From Rhabdornis inornatus (lineage: Eukaryota; Chordata; Aves; Passeriformes; Rhabdornithidae), in contig VWZS01000547.1 of the NCBI GenBank assembly GCA_013397075.1, positions 2,751,135-2,815,134 on the forward strand: a DNA stretch of 64,000 nucleotides, given 5' to 3'. Numbering within the stretch: position 1 is the first letter of the stretch; each line of letters opens with the position of its first letter. The position numbers and the translations under genes are program-made. This document shows positions 36,801-48,315 of this stretch, piece by piece. The notes beneath the pieces were generated by a model that ran no database searches, was not told where the DNA came from, and saw nothing but the letters and a program-made list of their open reading frames with translations.

Positions 36801-38777
36801 GAAAGGAACCAGAGATACCAGGAAAAAATAACGTCCAGCTAACCTGGAGACTTCAAAACACTTAAATTTGCCTTTTAAAATATTTTAACTGGAAACTGTA
36901 CTCAATTCATTTTCAATTTGTAATTCAATAATGTTTCAGTGGCATTTTCAGTTAATGCTTTCTATCCATCTGGGGATCTATCCATCCCCACGTGTGCTTG
37001 AGCAAGGACAGGGAGTGCTGAAGCCCTGGGTCAGTGCTGAGGGAGCTTCTCAAGGAAGCAGGGGATGCTCAGGGGGCCTGTGCTGGCTCCCAGGCCCATT
37101 CCTTGTCCTTGGCAAATCAAAGCCAACTCTGCTTTCAGCTGATCACTCCAAAAATCATCTCTCTTGGGGTGTTTGTCATCAGGTACCACCACCCTTGATT
37201 CCCAGTGATGGCTTTCACAGAGGGATCACTGTGTGGGTGTCACTGTGTGGACAGAGGGTGGGCAGATCCAACCCCAAACACCAACCTTTATCCCCAGCCC
37301 CAGCCGGTCGTGGTTGGACACAACCATGCTCGGATTGCTAGTGCAGGCTTTCAGTAACCAGCTGAAATTTGCTCCGTGAGAAAAGCAAACCAACAGGCAG
37401 GAGGGAAGGTGCATTTACCAAGGTGTCCATGGCCTGGCTGCATGGAGCAGGCAGCAGGATCTGCCTGGGAGCAACCTCCCCAGAGCTTGGGGACAGCTTG
37501 GCTGCTGGAGCTGCTGCTGCCCAGGCACCACTATGGGACCTACATGGCAGCTCCTCCACTGGGGCACACCCAGCTCCTTCCCAGCTGACCCCCCTTTCCC
37601 ATCATTTACATCCCTGCCTTGTCCTCCTCAGTGCTGAAAGGACCAAAGGGCGAGAAAGGAAGACTCCAGCCCCTGCCAATAGCAAAGACAATGTTTTATG
37701 CTAAGTTAAGAATATTGTTTCATGGAAAGAAGGAGCTTTCCTGAGCAATTCAACACCTAAAGCCATCCAGCTGGCATTGGGCAGCGAGCTGACTTTCCTG
37801 AGAGCACACAGGGGGAGCTTGTTTACCTGTTCCTGGGGAACTGGGTGAGGGTGGCCAAGCTCTTTGCCATCTTTGGATACTGCTGCTGCCTCCCTGCAAA
37901 CCAGAGACACCTGCCACCAAGCAGGAACAATTCCCAAATATTCAGTGCGACGTTGGACTGTGTTTCTTGTCTCAGCAGATGTTGGAGTTGTTAAGGCTCT
38001 TGGCTTCAAACAGTTTATTACTTTGGAAGTTTAAAGCTGTACTTGCAGTAGGGTGTAACAAGTCTCTGTCTCAACATATGTATTATGTATCTCTGTATCT
38101 CAGCATGGGCTCTGAAAACAGAAGCAATTAAACTGGGGAGAGGGTCACTGGTAACTGTGGGCTCCTGGAACATCTGCTGATGCCAGTGGGACCATGCCAA
38201 TACCTGTGCAGTGGCCAAACCCTGGCCGAGGCAGCAATGCAGAGCAGAGCTGGCAGGGCTGCCACTCCCTCCTTTGGACATGATGGAGTGGTACATCCAG
38301 TACTGGAAATAAACCCTAAACACAGCTCTGGGCTCACCTGGAAAAGGCAAAGCTTCAGAGTCACTAAAGAGGCATTTCCCCTTAGGCACACCCACAGATG
38401 GACCACATGCTCTGTGTCCTTCCCTGTCCTGAGCTGTATCTCTCAGCAAAAATCGATACAAACTATCTTCAATTCCACTTGCACTAAGGTAGAAACAAGT
38501 GAAGACTTGAGTAACTGAGGGAGGAAAAGAAGGAAAAACTTGATAAAGTAACTTTAACTCAACTGAAGGAGGATTTGAGAATTGATGGCCAAATCAGCGA
38601 CATGCAAGTGGTGGCACTGGCTTACACCACACATCCAGAAACGAGCTGGATGACAAACTAGTCAGGGCATCACTGATGAGAATGGGAACTTAAACTTGTA
38701 CCATCTCCAGCCATGATCTTCTCTGCAGTTCTTCAACTGAGTGAATGCTGCAATTTCTGGACATTAAAATCCATTAC

Positions 38778-39205
38778 GGGCATGGAGATGCTCCAGGGGC
38801 TGGAGCCCCTCTGCTCTGGAGCCAGGCTGGGAGAGCTGGGGTTGCTCACCTGGAAAAGAGAAGGCTCCAGGGACACCTCAGAGCCCCTTCCAGGGCCTAA
38901 AGGGGCTCCAGGGGAGCTGGAGAGGGACTGGGGACAAGGGATGGAGGGACAGGACACAGGGAATGGCTTCCCACTGCCAGAGGGCAGGGATGGATGGGAT
39001 ATTGGGAAGGAATTGTTCCCTGGGAGGGTGGGGAGGCCCTGGCACAGGGTGCCCAGAGAAGCTGTGGCTGCCCCTGGATCCCTGGAAGTGTCCAAGGCCA
39101 GGCTGGACAGGGCTGGACTGGGACAGTGGAAGGTGTCCCTGACCAGGGATGGAGCAAGATGAGCTTTAAGATCCTTTCCAACCCAAACCATTCTGGGATT
39201 CTGTG
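38778..39205 (+). mobile_element. 5'-truncated CR1 LINE, forward orientation, low divergence
   Basis: It starts in ATGGAGATGCTCCAGGGGCT and runs through GGGAATGGCTTCCCACTGCC, GTGGGGAGGCCCTGGCACAG and AAGGCCAGGCTGGACAGGGC. It ends at AACCCAAACCATTCTGGGAT plus TCTGTG, the CR1 terminal octamer. Its sequence is nearly the reverse complement of the 28.6-kb copy over about 400 bases. Confidence 0.92.
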
Positions 39206-42200
39206 TAGCTGTTGCAGTGAGCCAGGAAACAGAGAGAGAATGGAGCAAACAACGCCAAGGCTGAGGCAGGAGAGGCTGGCAGTGGCCTGGGGGCCATTCC
39301 AGAAGTGTAAACCACCGAGTGCTGCTGCCCCAGACACTGATCTCCAGTGTGGAGCCTGGCACGTGGGACAGATCCTGAGGAGGAGGCTGAACCCCACCCC
39401 TGGAGCAGGTGTGTGAGAAGACCCTGGGCACTGCCTCCAGCTCCTGGCTAGCCTTGGGCTGGGCAGCTGAGGTAGGGCAGCAAATGTTTAGCAGCTACAA
39501 TAAGGAACCAGGAATAAAAAAGGCTTTAAATATCTCCCACCAATCTGTTTTGTCCAAACTAATCTTCTTTCTTCCAAGCCAATATTGACTCCCAAAGGCA
39601 AGGAGCAAACAGTCCTGTACGTGTTGTATAGCCCAGCCCCTTATCAGGGCTGAGACACAAGTCCAGTTCATATCAGAAAGACTTGAAAAGATTTTATACA
39701 AAATATTAGTATTTTTTTCCTCCCAGAGCTTTACCCAGTGTCTGCAAAGCACCTCAATCTTCCTTCCTATGGCACCCTCAAATTGCACCACTGTCAAGAC
39801 AAGACACATTCCATCCATTTTATTTTCTCCTTCAACACCTACAGAGCCTGATGTCTCATTTTAAATAAACTTGTTAAATAAGACAAAAGCAATAACCTCC
39901 TGCTATCTGACTTTCACCAATAAACTCTCTGTACAGAGTTCAGAGGGTGGTGTTAATGCAGATTTTAACAAAATCAGCCCATTTTAAGGGTCTCTGGTTC
40001 CCTGATCCCAGAAAACAAGAACAGCTTGGGAAACCAACGCTCTGCTTCACACCTGAGACACCTTTCTGTGCAGCACTCCTGGACACAGATCAGCCCTTGA
40101 AACCACCCAGCAGCTCATTCCACATTCCCTTCTCCTTGTCTTCCCCATTCCAGACCTGCCAGCACGTTACCATATGGAGCCAACGCAGGACACTGTGTCC
40201 TACCCACAGCTCTGAAGTGAAACACCTTCAGACCATGGCAGCACTCAGACAGCTCCAAGGACTGCAGGAATTGGTGAGTAATGGTTACTAATTCCAACTT
40301 TTTAACAGGATTTCGCAGAATCCCACTGCCACAGCCTGCAAAGTTCAGTCTCAGCAACAGCAAAAAGCAATTCAGATTCTACCCCAGGAAACAAACCAAG
40401 GACTGCTAGAGTCTACAGGAAGAACTCAAAAGGAGAAAAACATTGGAGGAAATTACTTTTCTGCCCCAACTGATGTTCCACAAGCAGCCAGTCAAGTCTC
40501 AGCATTACTCTGAGACTTCAGCTGGCTTTTCACAGCTGCCTGGGCACTGAGATAGCAGTGCCACGGCACCGGCTCATCCCTGCACCTCCACCTTGACTGC
40601 TCCCACATGCAAATCATTCTGTACTTACAGTCAAACCACCCCTCTGACATTTCCAGCAACTGGAAAAATCACATCAATAAACAAAAACTGCATTTAAAAA
40701 TTCAATTCTTAAATATAACTGCAGGGATGTGCCTTTTCTGTAACTTCTGCCACCACCATGGGGAGGAAGCTGCAGCTGTGACAGGCAAAATGGACCAACC
40801 ACCAAAGCAAAGACAATGTCCCCTCTGCTCAGGACACAGGGAGGCACCAGCAGTGACAGCAGCACCCAGAGCTGTGACCTCAGCTCAGCTGCTGCCATGC
40901 AATGAGGAAGACACAGGTTCCCAAAGGTGAGAAGCAGAGAGGCAACAGCCACCTGTGTGTCCCATGCAGATGGAGCAAAACAGACCACAGCAGGGAAGAA
41001 GGGAGAAACAGGGTCTTTAAATTTGGCAGAACCCCTCGAAGCCAAGGTGCAGATTTAAACAGCCAAAGGCATTACAGTCAACCTCAGGCACCCTCAGCCT
41101 CTTGAGATGTTGTGACATGAATTAACTGCTCCCTTGCAACAACTTTTGCTGTATTCAGAATGAAAGCTTTAGAAACGAGTCAGAGTTAGCAATTTTAAAA
41201 TGCCAGAAACCCTAAAAACTTGGCCTTTCGCTCAGGAATAAACCCTTCTTTAGCTAAAGCTGCTATGGGTACAGGGAGCTCCCTTCAGTTTTCTCTGGGC
41301 ATCTTGTTTCTGTGTTTTAGCCCTAAAAGAAGAGTATCCAAATACTTATGTTTTGTGTAAAGCCCTCGGGGAATCCATCCTTTCCTCCCTTCATTTTGTC
41401 ACTCCTGGGACACAGCAGAAGCTGCAGCCAGACCGTGGCACTGTCCCACTCTGCTCATGTTACCTCCAGCAAAGGGGAATGGCCCCAAATCCTGGGAAGT
41501 AACAGGCAAATCCGTCCTTCTCAAAATCCTAACGCCAGAAGTGAATGGAGAATGCCATTTACCTGGTACTCACTGAAAAATCTCTCATAGGAGCAGCAGG
41601 GAGGAAAAAGCATTTTTGGTGTGTTAGCAGCAGATTAAGACCTCACTGCTGACAATATTCTGTGCACTCCTTGTCACTCTGCACCCTGGAGCAGGTGCTG
41701 CAAGTGGCAGAAGGCAACACAGGGCTCACAAATACTCAGCAATCTCCCCAGTCCCCTTCTCTGGACCATGTTTAAATCACTGCCACTACACCGCCCTAAA
41801 GATTGTGGAAGTGTAGCCACGCACGGACTTCCTCATGGAATAAACCCCTGGGGACCCGGCCAACACCCCATGTTCACTGACAGCACTGCTGGCACCAACA
41901 GCACACACACCTCAGGCATTTTAATGGAGTGAACTTTGCCTGTGGCCTCCTACCAGCACACGTGTCAGGAATTCTGCAGCAGAGCACACAACACTGAAAA
42001 TGAAACGCCTCCAGAGTCATTTTAGTGTCAGAATAAATCTTCAAAAGCGTAAGGGAAGGTGTGAAGGTTCAGCTCACACTGGTTTACAACACAAACAGGT
42101 ATCTCCTTCCACCTGGAAAATCTCCCCCTCCAAAACATCCATTGAGAAAGAACTTCTTGATTTGGTTACTACACTGCATTGAAGAGATTTAACCCCTGGC

Positions 42201-43872
42201 AGCCCCACAGCCCCAGCTGTAGGATTCTTGCTGCTGTCCTGGCAATGAGCAAACGGGGCACCACTGGTCACCCATCAGGAGTCTTTCCCCAACCCAGAGT
42301 TAAGGCAGAGTACAATCACTGACAGCTCCCAGAGCAGACAACAGCCCTTGATTTCTGAGTCCAACAGTGCTGTTGTCCTCAGTGCCTTTATTTGCTTAGT
42401 GTCAACAAAGAGAGGCCTTGGTGGGTTTGGGGTTTGGTATTCAGATGTTCCCATAAACCCAATGATATTCCCACAGCCCCACACCACAGCAGCACGGAAG
42501 CCTTGTGTACTTTATAGGCTGGAGGAGAAGGATTTTGCATGCTGAAGTGCTTGAACAATGAAGAGGAAGATGCTTTGGGTCCGGGGTCCCATTCCAGCAC
42601 CTTTTCCTTTCGGGTTTAACCACAGACTGCCAACCTCTCCTGAGTGCAGGGCTGGCGCTGGTGGAGGTTTGGTTATTGTGCAATGCCTTAGGGAGTCAGC
42701 ACGTCCTGACTGAGCTCTGCCCTTGCACACAGCTGAGCAAGGAGAGAGTAAGGATGGGCAGGGTCTATAAAACCGGGAGAAAGAAGTGACAGGGAGAAAG
42801 GCTGGAACGACTCTAAGACAATAACATAACACTGGAAGGCATGTAAACAATTCTGGATCATGTTAGCTCCTTGACTGTAGGAAAAGGAATACTGACACAC
42901 CTTAACTGAACCAAGAACCCTAACAATGGTTTCAGGAATACATTCTTCAGATGCAAGAGGTATTTGCAGAATTACTACCTGAAAGTTGGAAGTGCAACCC
43001 ACAATGGGGAGGAGGGAGTTGTAACCTAGGGAGAAGGAAGCTCCTGGAAAACTGCACTCAAAACCACCTCACATTGCTGCTCATAGGGAACAGCCTCCAA
43101 ACAGGCAACAGCATCTATGGCACAGGCATTTGGGGGTGAGGATCCCCTGGTTTGCTGTGTGCTGGCAGATTGAGTGAAGAAGATGAATTCTGAACAGCTT
43201 TCCTATCAAAGGGAATACTGACATGCATCACAGCAGCTTTGCAGGACCTGTGTGCAGAGTTCTACTAAACTGAGATCCAGAAACCCCATACTCACATCTG
43301 ATAAAGGCTTCACGGGCTCCGTGCTGACTGTGGAGTGGAGATGGGTCTCCACCAGCTGAACAGGAACCCCACAATGGATATATTTATTACTCACACCCCA
43401 AAATCACATGGGGACAAGAGGAAGAATCAATACATTCTGACTCGAGTTGAGATGGAAAGAGCCCCCAGCACCACGCAGCCAGTGCAGCACCACCTTTCCC
43501 CAGTTCTTGCCTGGCTGATCAACTTGTTTTGGGAACAAAAACCCGTTCACTTTATTTGGTGTCAGAGGGAACTGGCTGAACCAGAATAGTTGAACGGTCA
43601 ATATGACCCCCACGGCATCAAATGTCAGAGAGGGAGGTGGTGGAAGCATGCAGAGGGCAAACTGGCACAGCCTAAGCCCCCAGCCCCACAAAGTCCCTCT
43701 GTGCAAGCAGCTCCTGGGCTCCCACCTGCCTCTGCTCCCAGGGACCTGCATGGAGCTGACTGCAGGACTGGGAAATGATTGTGCTTCTCAGCTCACTAAA
43801 AGAACTCTTTCCCCTATTCCTGCTTTCAGCAGCAGGAAGGGAGCATTCTGTTCTCTTCTCTGCTGCAAAAGC

Positions 43873-43877
<5 letters not shown>

Positions 43878-43913
<36 letters not shown>
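43878..43913 (+). repeat. (GT)18 microsatellite
   Basis: This is an uninterrupted GT dinucleotide run of 36 bases. It lies about 300 bases beyond the candidate ADCY9 polyadenylation signal in the transcription direction, and is likely to be length-polymorphic. Confidence 0.95.
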
Positions 43914-43918
<5 letters not shown>

Positions 43919-44177
43919 TCCTGAAAAATATTGTGCAGCACCATTGGTTCAGTCCAGAGGGAAGCTGGGATACTCAACTGTGTTTGGTGGCTTCCAAAGT
44001 GTCGTTTGGAAACAAATATTGCCTAAGGTAACATCCTCACAGTGGTTGGTAGTTCAAAGAGGCTCAAACACTGTCTTATTACTCCCATTAAACCCATGAA
44101 CAATTAATCTCTCCCGGTCCCTTCTGCACATGAAAATTCCCAAACAAAATAAAAAAAACCCCAAGAAACCAAACAGG

Positions 44178-44200
44178 AATAAAATAAATAAATAAATAAA
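44178..44200 (+). repeat. Short AAAT tetranucleotide repeat
   Basis: About five copies of AAAT occur in sequence, with one slip. Read on the minus strand it is a TTTA run just past the candidate polyadenylation signal of ADCY9. Confidence 0.8.
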
Positions 44201-44216
44201 GGCATTCCCAAAACAT

Positions 44217-45134
44217 TTATTTTGCTTCTCTCTTTCTCTCTCTCCAATCAGCTCAGAGACACCGATGTCACCTACCTTCGCCCACTGAGCCGCGCACGGA
44301 GCCGGGAGCCCTGAACTGCAGCACTCCCGTGGTCTCTCCTCTGCTTCTGGAAACCTGTCCCCAGAGCTGGCACTGTCCCAACCCTCCTTCCATTCCCACG
44401 GATCAGTAAGTCATTGGCTATATGGAAAAGAAGAGCATCCAAAGCACAAGATGGCACATGGAGGCTGCAGAAAGCATCGGGAAAGGAGAACACAACGACA
44501 GCAGCTGTTCCTCCTGCCCTAACTAAAGGCTGAGCCATGGCACAACTCCCCCTCCAGCCCAACCCAAAGTGTGTCACCCCTCACCCAGACATTCTTGTGG
44601 TGCATTACTGGCACTTTATAGCAGTCTCATATGGTAGATACATGCACATGTCTGTGTGTTACATACAAAAGGTCTGATAACAGTAAAACATTGTTCCGAG
44701 AGATATAAAAAACCCAAGGAGTTGCATTAGCCAAAAAAAGTGTTTTGTGAGAAACAACAATAAAAATGATATAACCACAGCTTTTCTTTTCTTTAAAATT
44801 AGATAAATACCCAAAGCTATGATTTCACTTGGGGCCTCTGTACCTTAACAGGGAGTCCAATGGAGTATATCTGAAGGCACTTAATATCCTCTACTCAGCT
44901 GTAAGATGGTTGCACAGGGAGCTGGGGAGCTTGGGATGTGATTTGGAGCATGGAGGAGAGAGATGGGTGAAAACAAGCCCTGAAGAGCCATGATCCACAC
45001 AGCCCCAGGTGCCGAAATGAACACAAACGTACAACCCAGGTGTGGAGAAGGTCTCTCTTGAAAAAGAAAACTGCCAATTGCAAAAGTCTGTGTGTTTCTA
45101 TGGACAGAGCACTTCATGCAGCTCTGACAGTTCA
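44217..45134 (-). other. ADCY9: Probable ADCY9 3' UTR (3' limit tentative)
   Basis: This is non-coding sequence directly downstream of the ADCY9 stop codon on the minus strand. The first canonical AATAAA I find going downstream is at 44222-44217, which would give a 3' UTR of about 0.9 kb. Mammalian ADCY9 has a long 3' UTR, so the true end may lie further left; further AATAAA hexamers exist near 43.4 kb. No splice-like features interrupt this stretch. Confidence 0.45.
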
Positions 45135-46323
45135 TCATACACTCTTAGAGATATTTAGCTTTGTCAGTTCATTGATCTCCTCAGTCCCCGCTTCCTCACA
45201 GTCATCCTTTTCCACGGCTTTGCCAAACCTGCACCTCTCCTCTGCCTTCGCCGCGTCTTTCTGGAGCTTCTTGGCGGAGGGAAGGATGTCCTTGGCTTCT
45301 GAGCTATCTGTGCCATGGGCTATCTTATCAGAATTCTGTACAGAAGGCACCAGGTTGGCGATCTCATCCGTCGGAGACCGCCCAATGCTGCCATCCACTT
45401 GAACCCGAATGTCTGGAGATATGGACAACTGGTGATGCGGCACGATCCCGTTGTCCATGCACTTGGGGTAAAGGTAGGTCTTCATCTGACCCTTCCCCTT
45501 CACATTGACCGTCCCCCTGTAGTCAAAGTCATACCCCATCTTGTTGAGGATGCGGTAGCTCTCCTCACTCACCTGGATGCGGCACTCGACGCCGGTGGTG
45601 TCCATCCTGCTGGCGATGTTCACAGTGTCCCCCCAGATGTCATACAGCAGCTTGGTGGTGCCGATAACCCCGGCCGTGAGGGGGCCGTGGTTAAAGCCGA
45701 TCCGGAGCTTAAAGTTAAACCACAGCATGTTGTTGTTGAAGTCATCCACCACTCGCATCATTTCTTTGGCAAATTCAAAAAGGGTCTGCAGGTGCCCGTG
45801 GGGATGGCTGCTGTCCTGGCACTGCGAGGTGTTCAGCCCCGACGCCGCCATGTAGGTGGCCCCGATGGTTTTGATCTTCTCGATGCTGCTGTAGTGGGGT
45901 TTGCTCAGCAGCTCGTCGAAGTCCCCGATGAGCTCGTTCAGCACTCGGTAACACTCCTTGCCGCCCTCGTAGTTCTCCTCGTAGAACTCGCTGAAGTTCA
46001 CGATGCTGGCAAAGATCACCCCGCCGCTGTCGTGGTTTTTGGAATAGCTCTGGGACACCTTCAGCTGCTCGGCCACGTGGTAGGGGATGATATTCCTCAG
46101 CAGCCAGTCAGCCTGATCCCTCATGCTCTGGATCTTGGTGCGGTGCAGGTCGGCCTCCACGTCCCCGTGGTAGTGCAGCCGGTAGCTGACCTCGAACTCG
46201 CGGTTCAGGAACCAGACGAGCAGGAGCAGCAGGAAGGACACCAGAACCACCTCCTGGCCGATGAGCTCCGCCGGCCGCCGCGCCTCACTCGGCGCCGAGC
46301 TGTTGCACGGGCTCTTCCTGGAG
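45135..46323 (-). CDS. ADCY9: ADCY9 terminal coding exon: last helix, C2 catalytic domain and C-terminal tail
   Basis: Adenylyl cyclase 9 is a plasma-membrane enzyme converting ATP to cAMP. This exon encodes 395 complete residues plus one base of a split Ser codon and ends in TGA. Exon residues 1-20 are extracellular loop with an NSS glycosylation sequon, and 21-40 form the last membrane helix (a run of Leu/Val/Phe). About 90-290 form the C2 cyclase domain, and 291-395 the tail ending KLNISKSV. Expected C2 residues are present: Lys151 and Asp228 (adenine recognition), Asn235 and Arg239 (catalysis) and Lys275 (phosphate). Tyr125 and Ala155 replace the Leu and Ser of the forskolin site, the known AC9 signature. 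The acceptor on the minus strand is CCTTTGTGCAG|CTCCAGG, in phase with the preceding exon. A 347-codon frame on the opposite strand is a shadow of this GC-rich exon. Identification is very secure. Confidence 0.97.
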
Positions 46324-46894
46324 CTGCACAAAGGGGACAACACACAGGGGCACGGTGAGTTAGGGCACTGCCATCCCTGCTTCACAGCTAGAAATCCTCT
46401 GCTGGAAAAGGAAGTGTGGAAGTTTATAATTTAGTTACATACTAAATTATAATATGAGTTGAGAACTTCATCTGCTGCTAAGAAAACGCCAAAGAATTAA
46501 TTTAATTCTTAAACTCACCAAGTACTTCCTTAAACCCACCAAGTATTTATCATCATGTTCAGTGGCACAGCCCAATCTTATTTTAAGGACTTCACTGAGG
46601 ACACTGTTATCATTATATCTAAATATAGAACCCAAAGCACTGCATGTAAATATGTACCTGTGTGTGTTTAGGTATCTGAGTGCACTGAATGTCTGTACAT
46701 GGGCGTGTCTGTGAGTTTTGTGGAGTTTATCTGGTTTCGTATTTTTTATTACCTCCAATATTCAGAACCAGCTGCTTTACACTCCTGTGCCTTTCCCTTG
46801 TGTCCTCACCAAGGACCAGGAACCTTTGCCACGTGCCTTTAATGCTACCAAAGGGTTTGGGAGAAGATAACCCTGTAAAAGACATGTCATGGAG

Positions 46895-46967
46895 AACCCC
46901 TGTGGCAGGGGGTTGGAACTGGATGAGCTTTAAGGTCCTTCTGACCCAAGAGTCTGTGGCTCTATGA
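46895..46967 (+). mobile_element. CR1 3'-tail fragment
   Basis: GGGGGTTGGAACTGGATGAG, then CTTTAAGGTCCTTCTGACCC and a GTGGCTCTATGA end mark the last 70 or so bases of a forward CR1, inserted antisense to ADCY9 in its last intron. Confidence 0.8.
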
Positions 46968-48180
46968 ACTGCAAGGAAGTGGAGAACATGGCAGTGCTGA
47001 CATCCTGTCTATGATAAAACCACTTCAGCTATTCATGGCGGAGACAGAAAGCTTCTCCAAGTGCCAAGATTACATAAAATAATCAAAGATTCCTGTCTGC
47101 CATAGATTGGGAGCAATATTTCAGATCCTCTCGACAGTTCACTGCCTGCCTGTGCAGATTATGAGGCGCTGATGGAGCATCTGCCAGTGCCAAACCACCC
47201 TGAACGAGGAGACATCTGCACTCTCCAATCTCAACTTTCTGCAGAGATGCAAAGACACAAATTGAATCTGAGAAGGCCCCACCTATGCAATCCCAGAAGC
47301 GAAGGCTCAACGCAGACAGCTTGGCACGCCATCATTTCTGCAGGGATCCAACTGCATTTTTGGGATAAAATCATGCCAAAGCTTGAGATATGATATGAGC
47401 AGACATGCACAGAAGTTTCTCAAGTTAAGAGATGGTTTGAAAAGGGAAAGCATCACATCAACCTTTCTACTGGAGAGCCAGAAAGGAATCCATGTTCAGC
47501 ACCTGCCTGCACTTCTCTGGGAAGGCAGGAAGGGATTAAAACCCAGCACAACTGGAGCAACAGCTCAAGGAGAGAAAGCTGAATTTGTTACTGTAACATA
47601 TGAAAACATTCCTGCTTCATGTCCATGGAGGACATGGATATATTCCACCTTGGATATATTTTAGAACTCGACTTTATTACAGGCACAGTTTCTTTTCCTG
47701 AGTTTCATTCTCAAGTATTTGAGTGACAGAAAAGCGTGATGAAACAAAACCACAGCACAGCTGTGAAACAGATGAACGTGCCCCATATCCAAAACCATTT
47801 CTCTGTGCCACAGTCTTTGAATCTATTCACTTTTTTACAGAAATCCTATGGGGAAAAAAGTTTCTGGCAAGTGAAATATTTACAATACAGAGTGTGCAGG
47901 TTGAATTTCAGATGAAAGATAGGACAGATCACATTGGAAATTACTTCTTTTGTTTTCTACCATAAATATACCTCTCCCAGGAGAAGTGAAGGTGTATTCA
48001 TTTTATTCCCTCTTCACAAGGGGAGCATGAAAGGAGGAGATGTCCTAACTCAAAGTAGGGCCCCACCACCAGGTTCCTGTAATTGCTGTACCAAGACACT
48101 CCTTCCTCCCTGATTCTAAACAGAACCTCTGTTATGAACCTGTTGATCTCCTCCCTTGAAAGACAAGTCAGAGACAAAGA

Positions 48181-48315
48181 CAAAGACACGGTTTTAGTGG
48201 TGGCCTTGGCTGGGTTAATGGTTAGACTTGATGATCCCCACTGGTGCCTTTCAGCTCAGGATATTCTATGATTCCCTGATCTTGGAGGTCTTTTCCAGCC
48301 TAAATGACTCCATAA
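48181..48315 (+). mobile_element. CR1-like 3' tail with a duplicated terminus
   Basis: GTTTTAGTGGTGGCCTTGGC, GGGTTAATGGTTAGACTTGA, then after an interruption GGAGGTCTTTTCCAGCCTAA and ATGACTCCATAATT give the tail of a CR1-type element of the same kind as the copy near 53.6 kb. The interruption (about 48237-48282) itself contains TATTCTATGATTCCC, a second terminus-like piece. Confidence 0.65.

Larger units (their letters stand above)
16851..44216. other. Intergenic region between CREBBP and ADCY9
   Basis: About 27 kb of non-coding DNA lies between the inferred CREBBP promoter region and the ADCY9 3' end. It carries the CR1 copies listed separately, T runs at 25823-25838 and 29225-29240, a G/C-skewed low-complexity patch near 30.2 kb, a GC-rich TATA-like site near 29.78 kb, an X-box-like motif near 33.84 kb and a (GT)18 microsatellite near 43.9 kb. 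I recognise no protein-coding exon, tRNA, rRNA or snRNA in it. The longest non-repeat frame (36244-36732) has no resemblance to a family known to me. Distal regulatory elements are likely but cannot be called from one sequence. Confidence 0.65.

Noticed and set aside
45315..46358. 347-codon open frame on the + strand opposite the ADCY9 terminal exon
   Set aside because: It is an antisense shadow of a GC-rich, strongly conserved coding exon; the sense translation is unambiguous ADCY9 and the antisense product resembles nothing.
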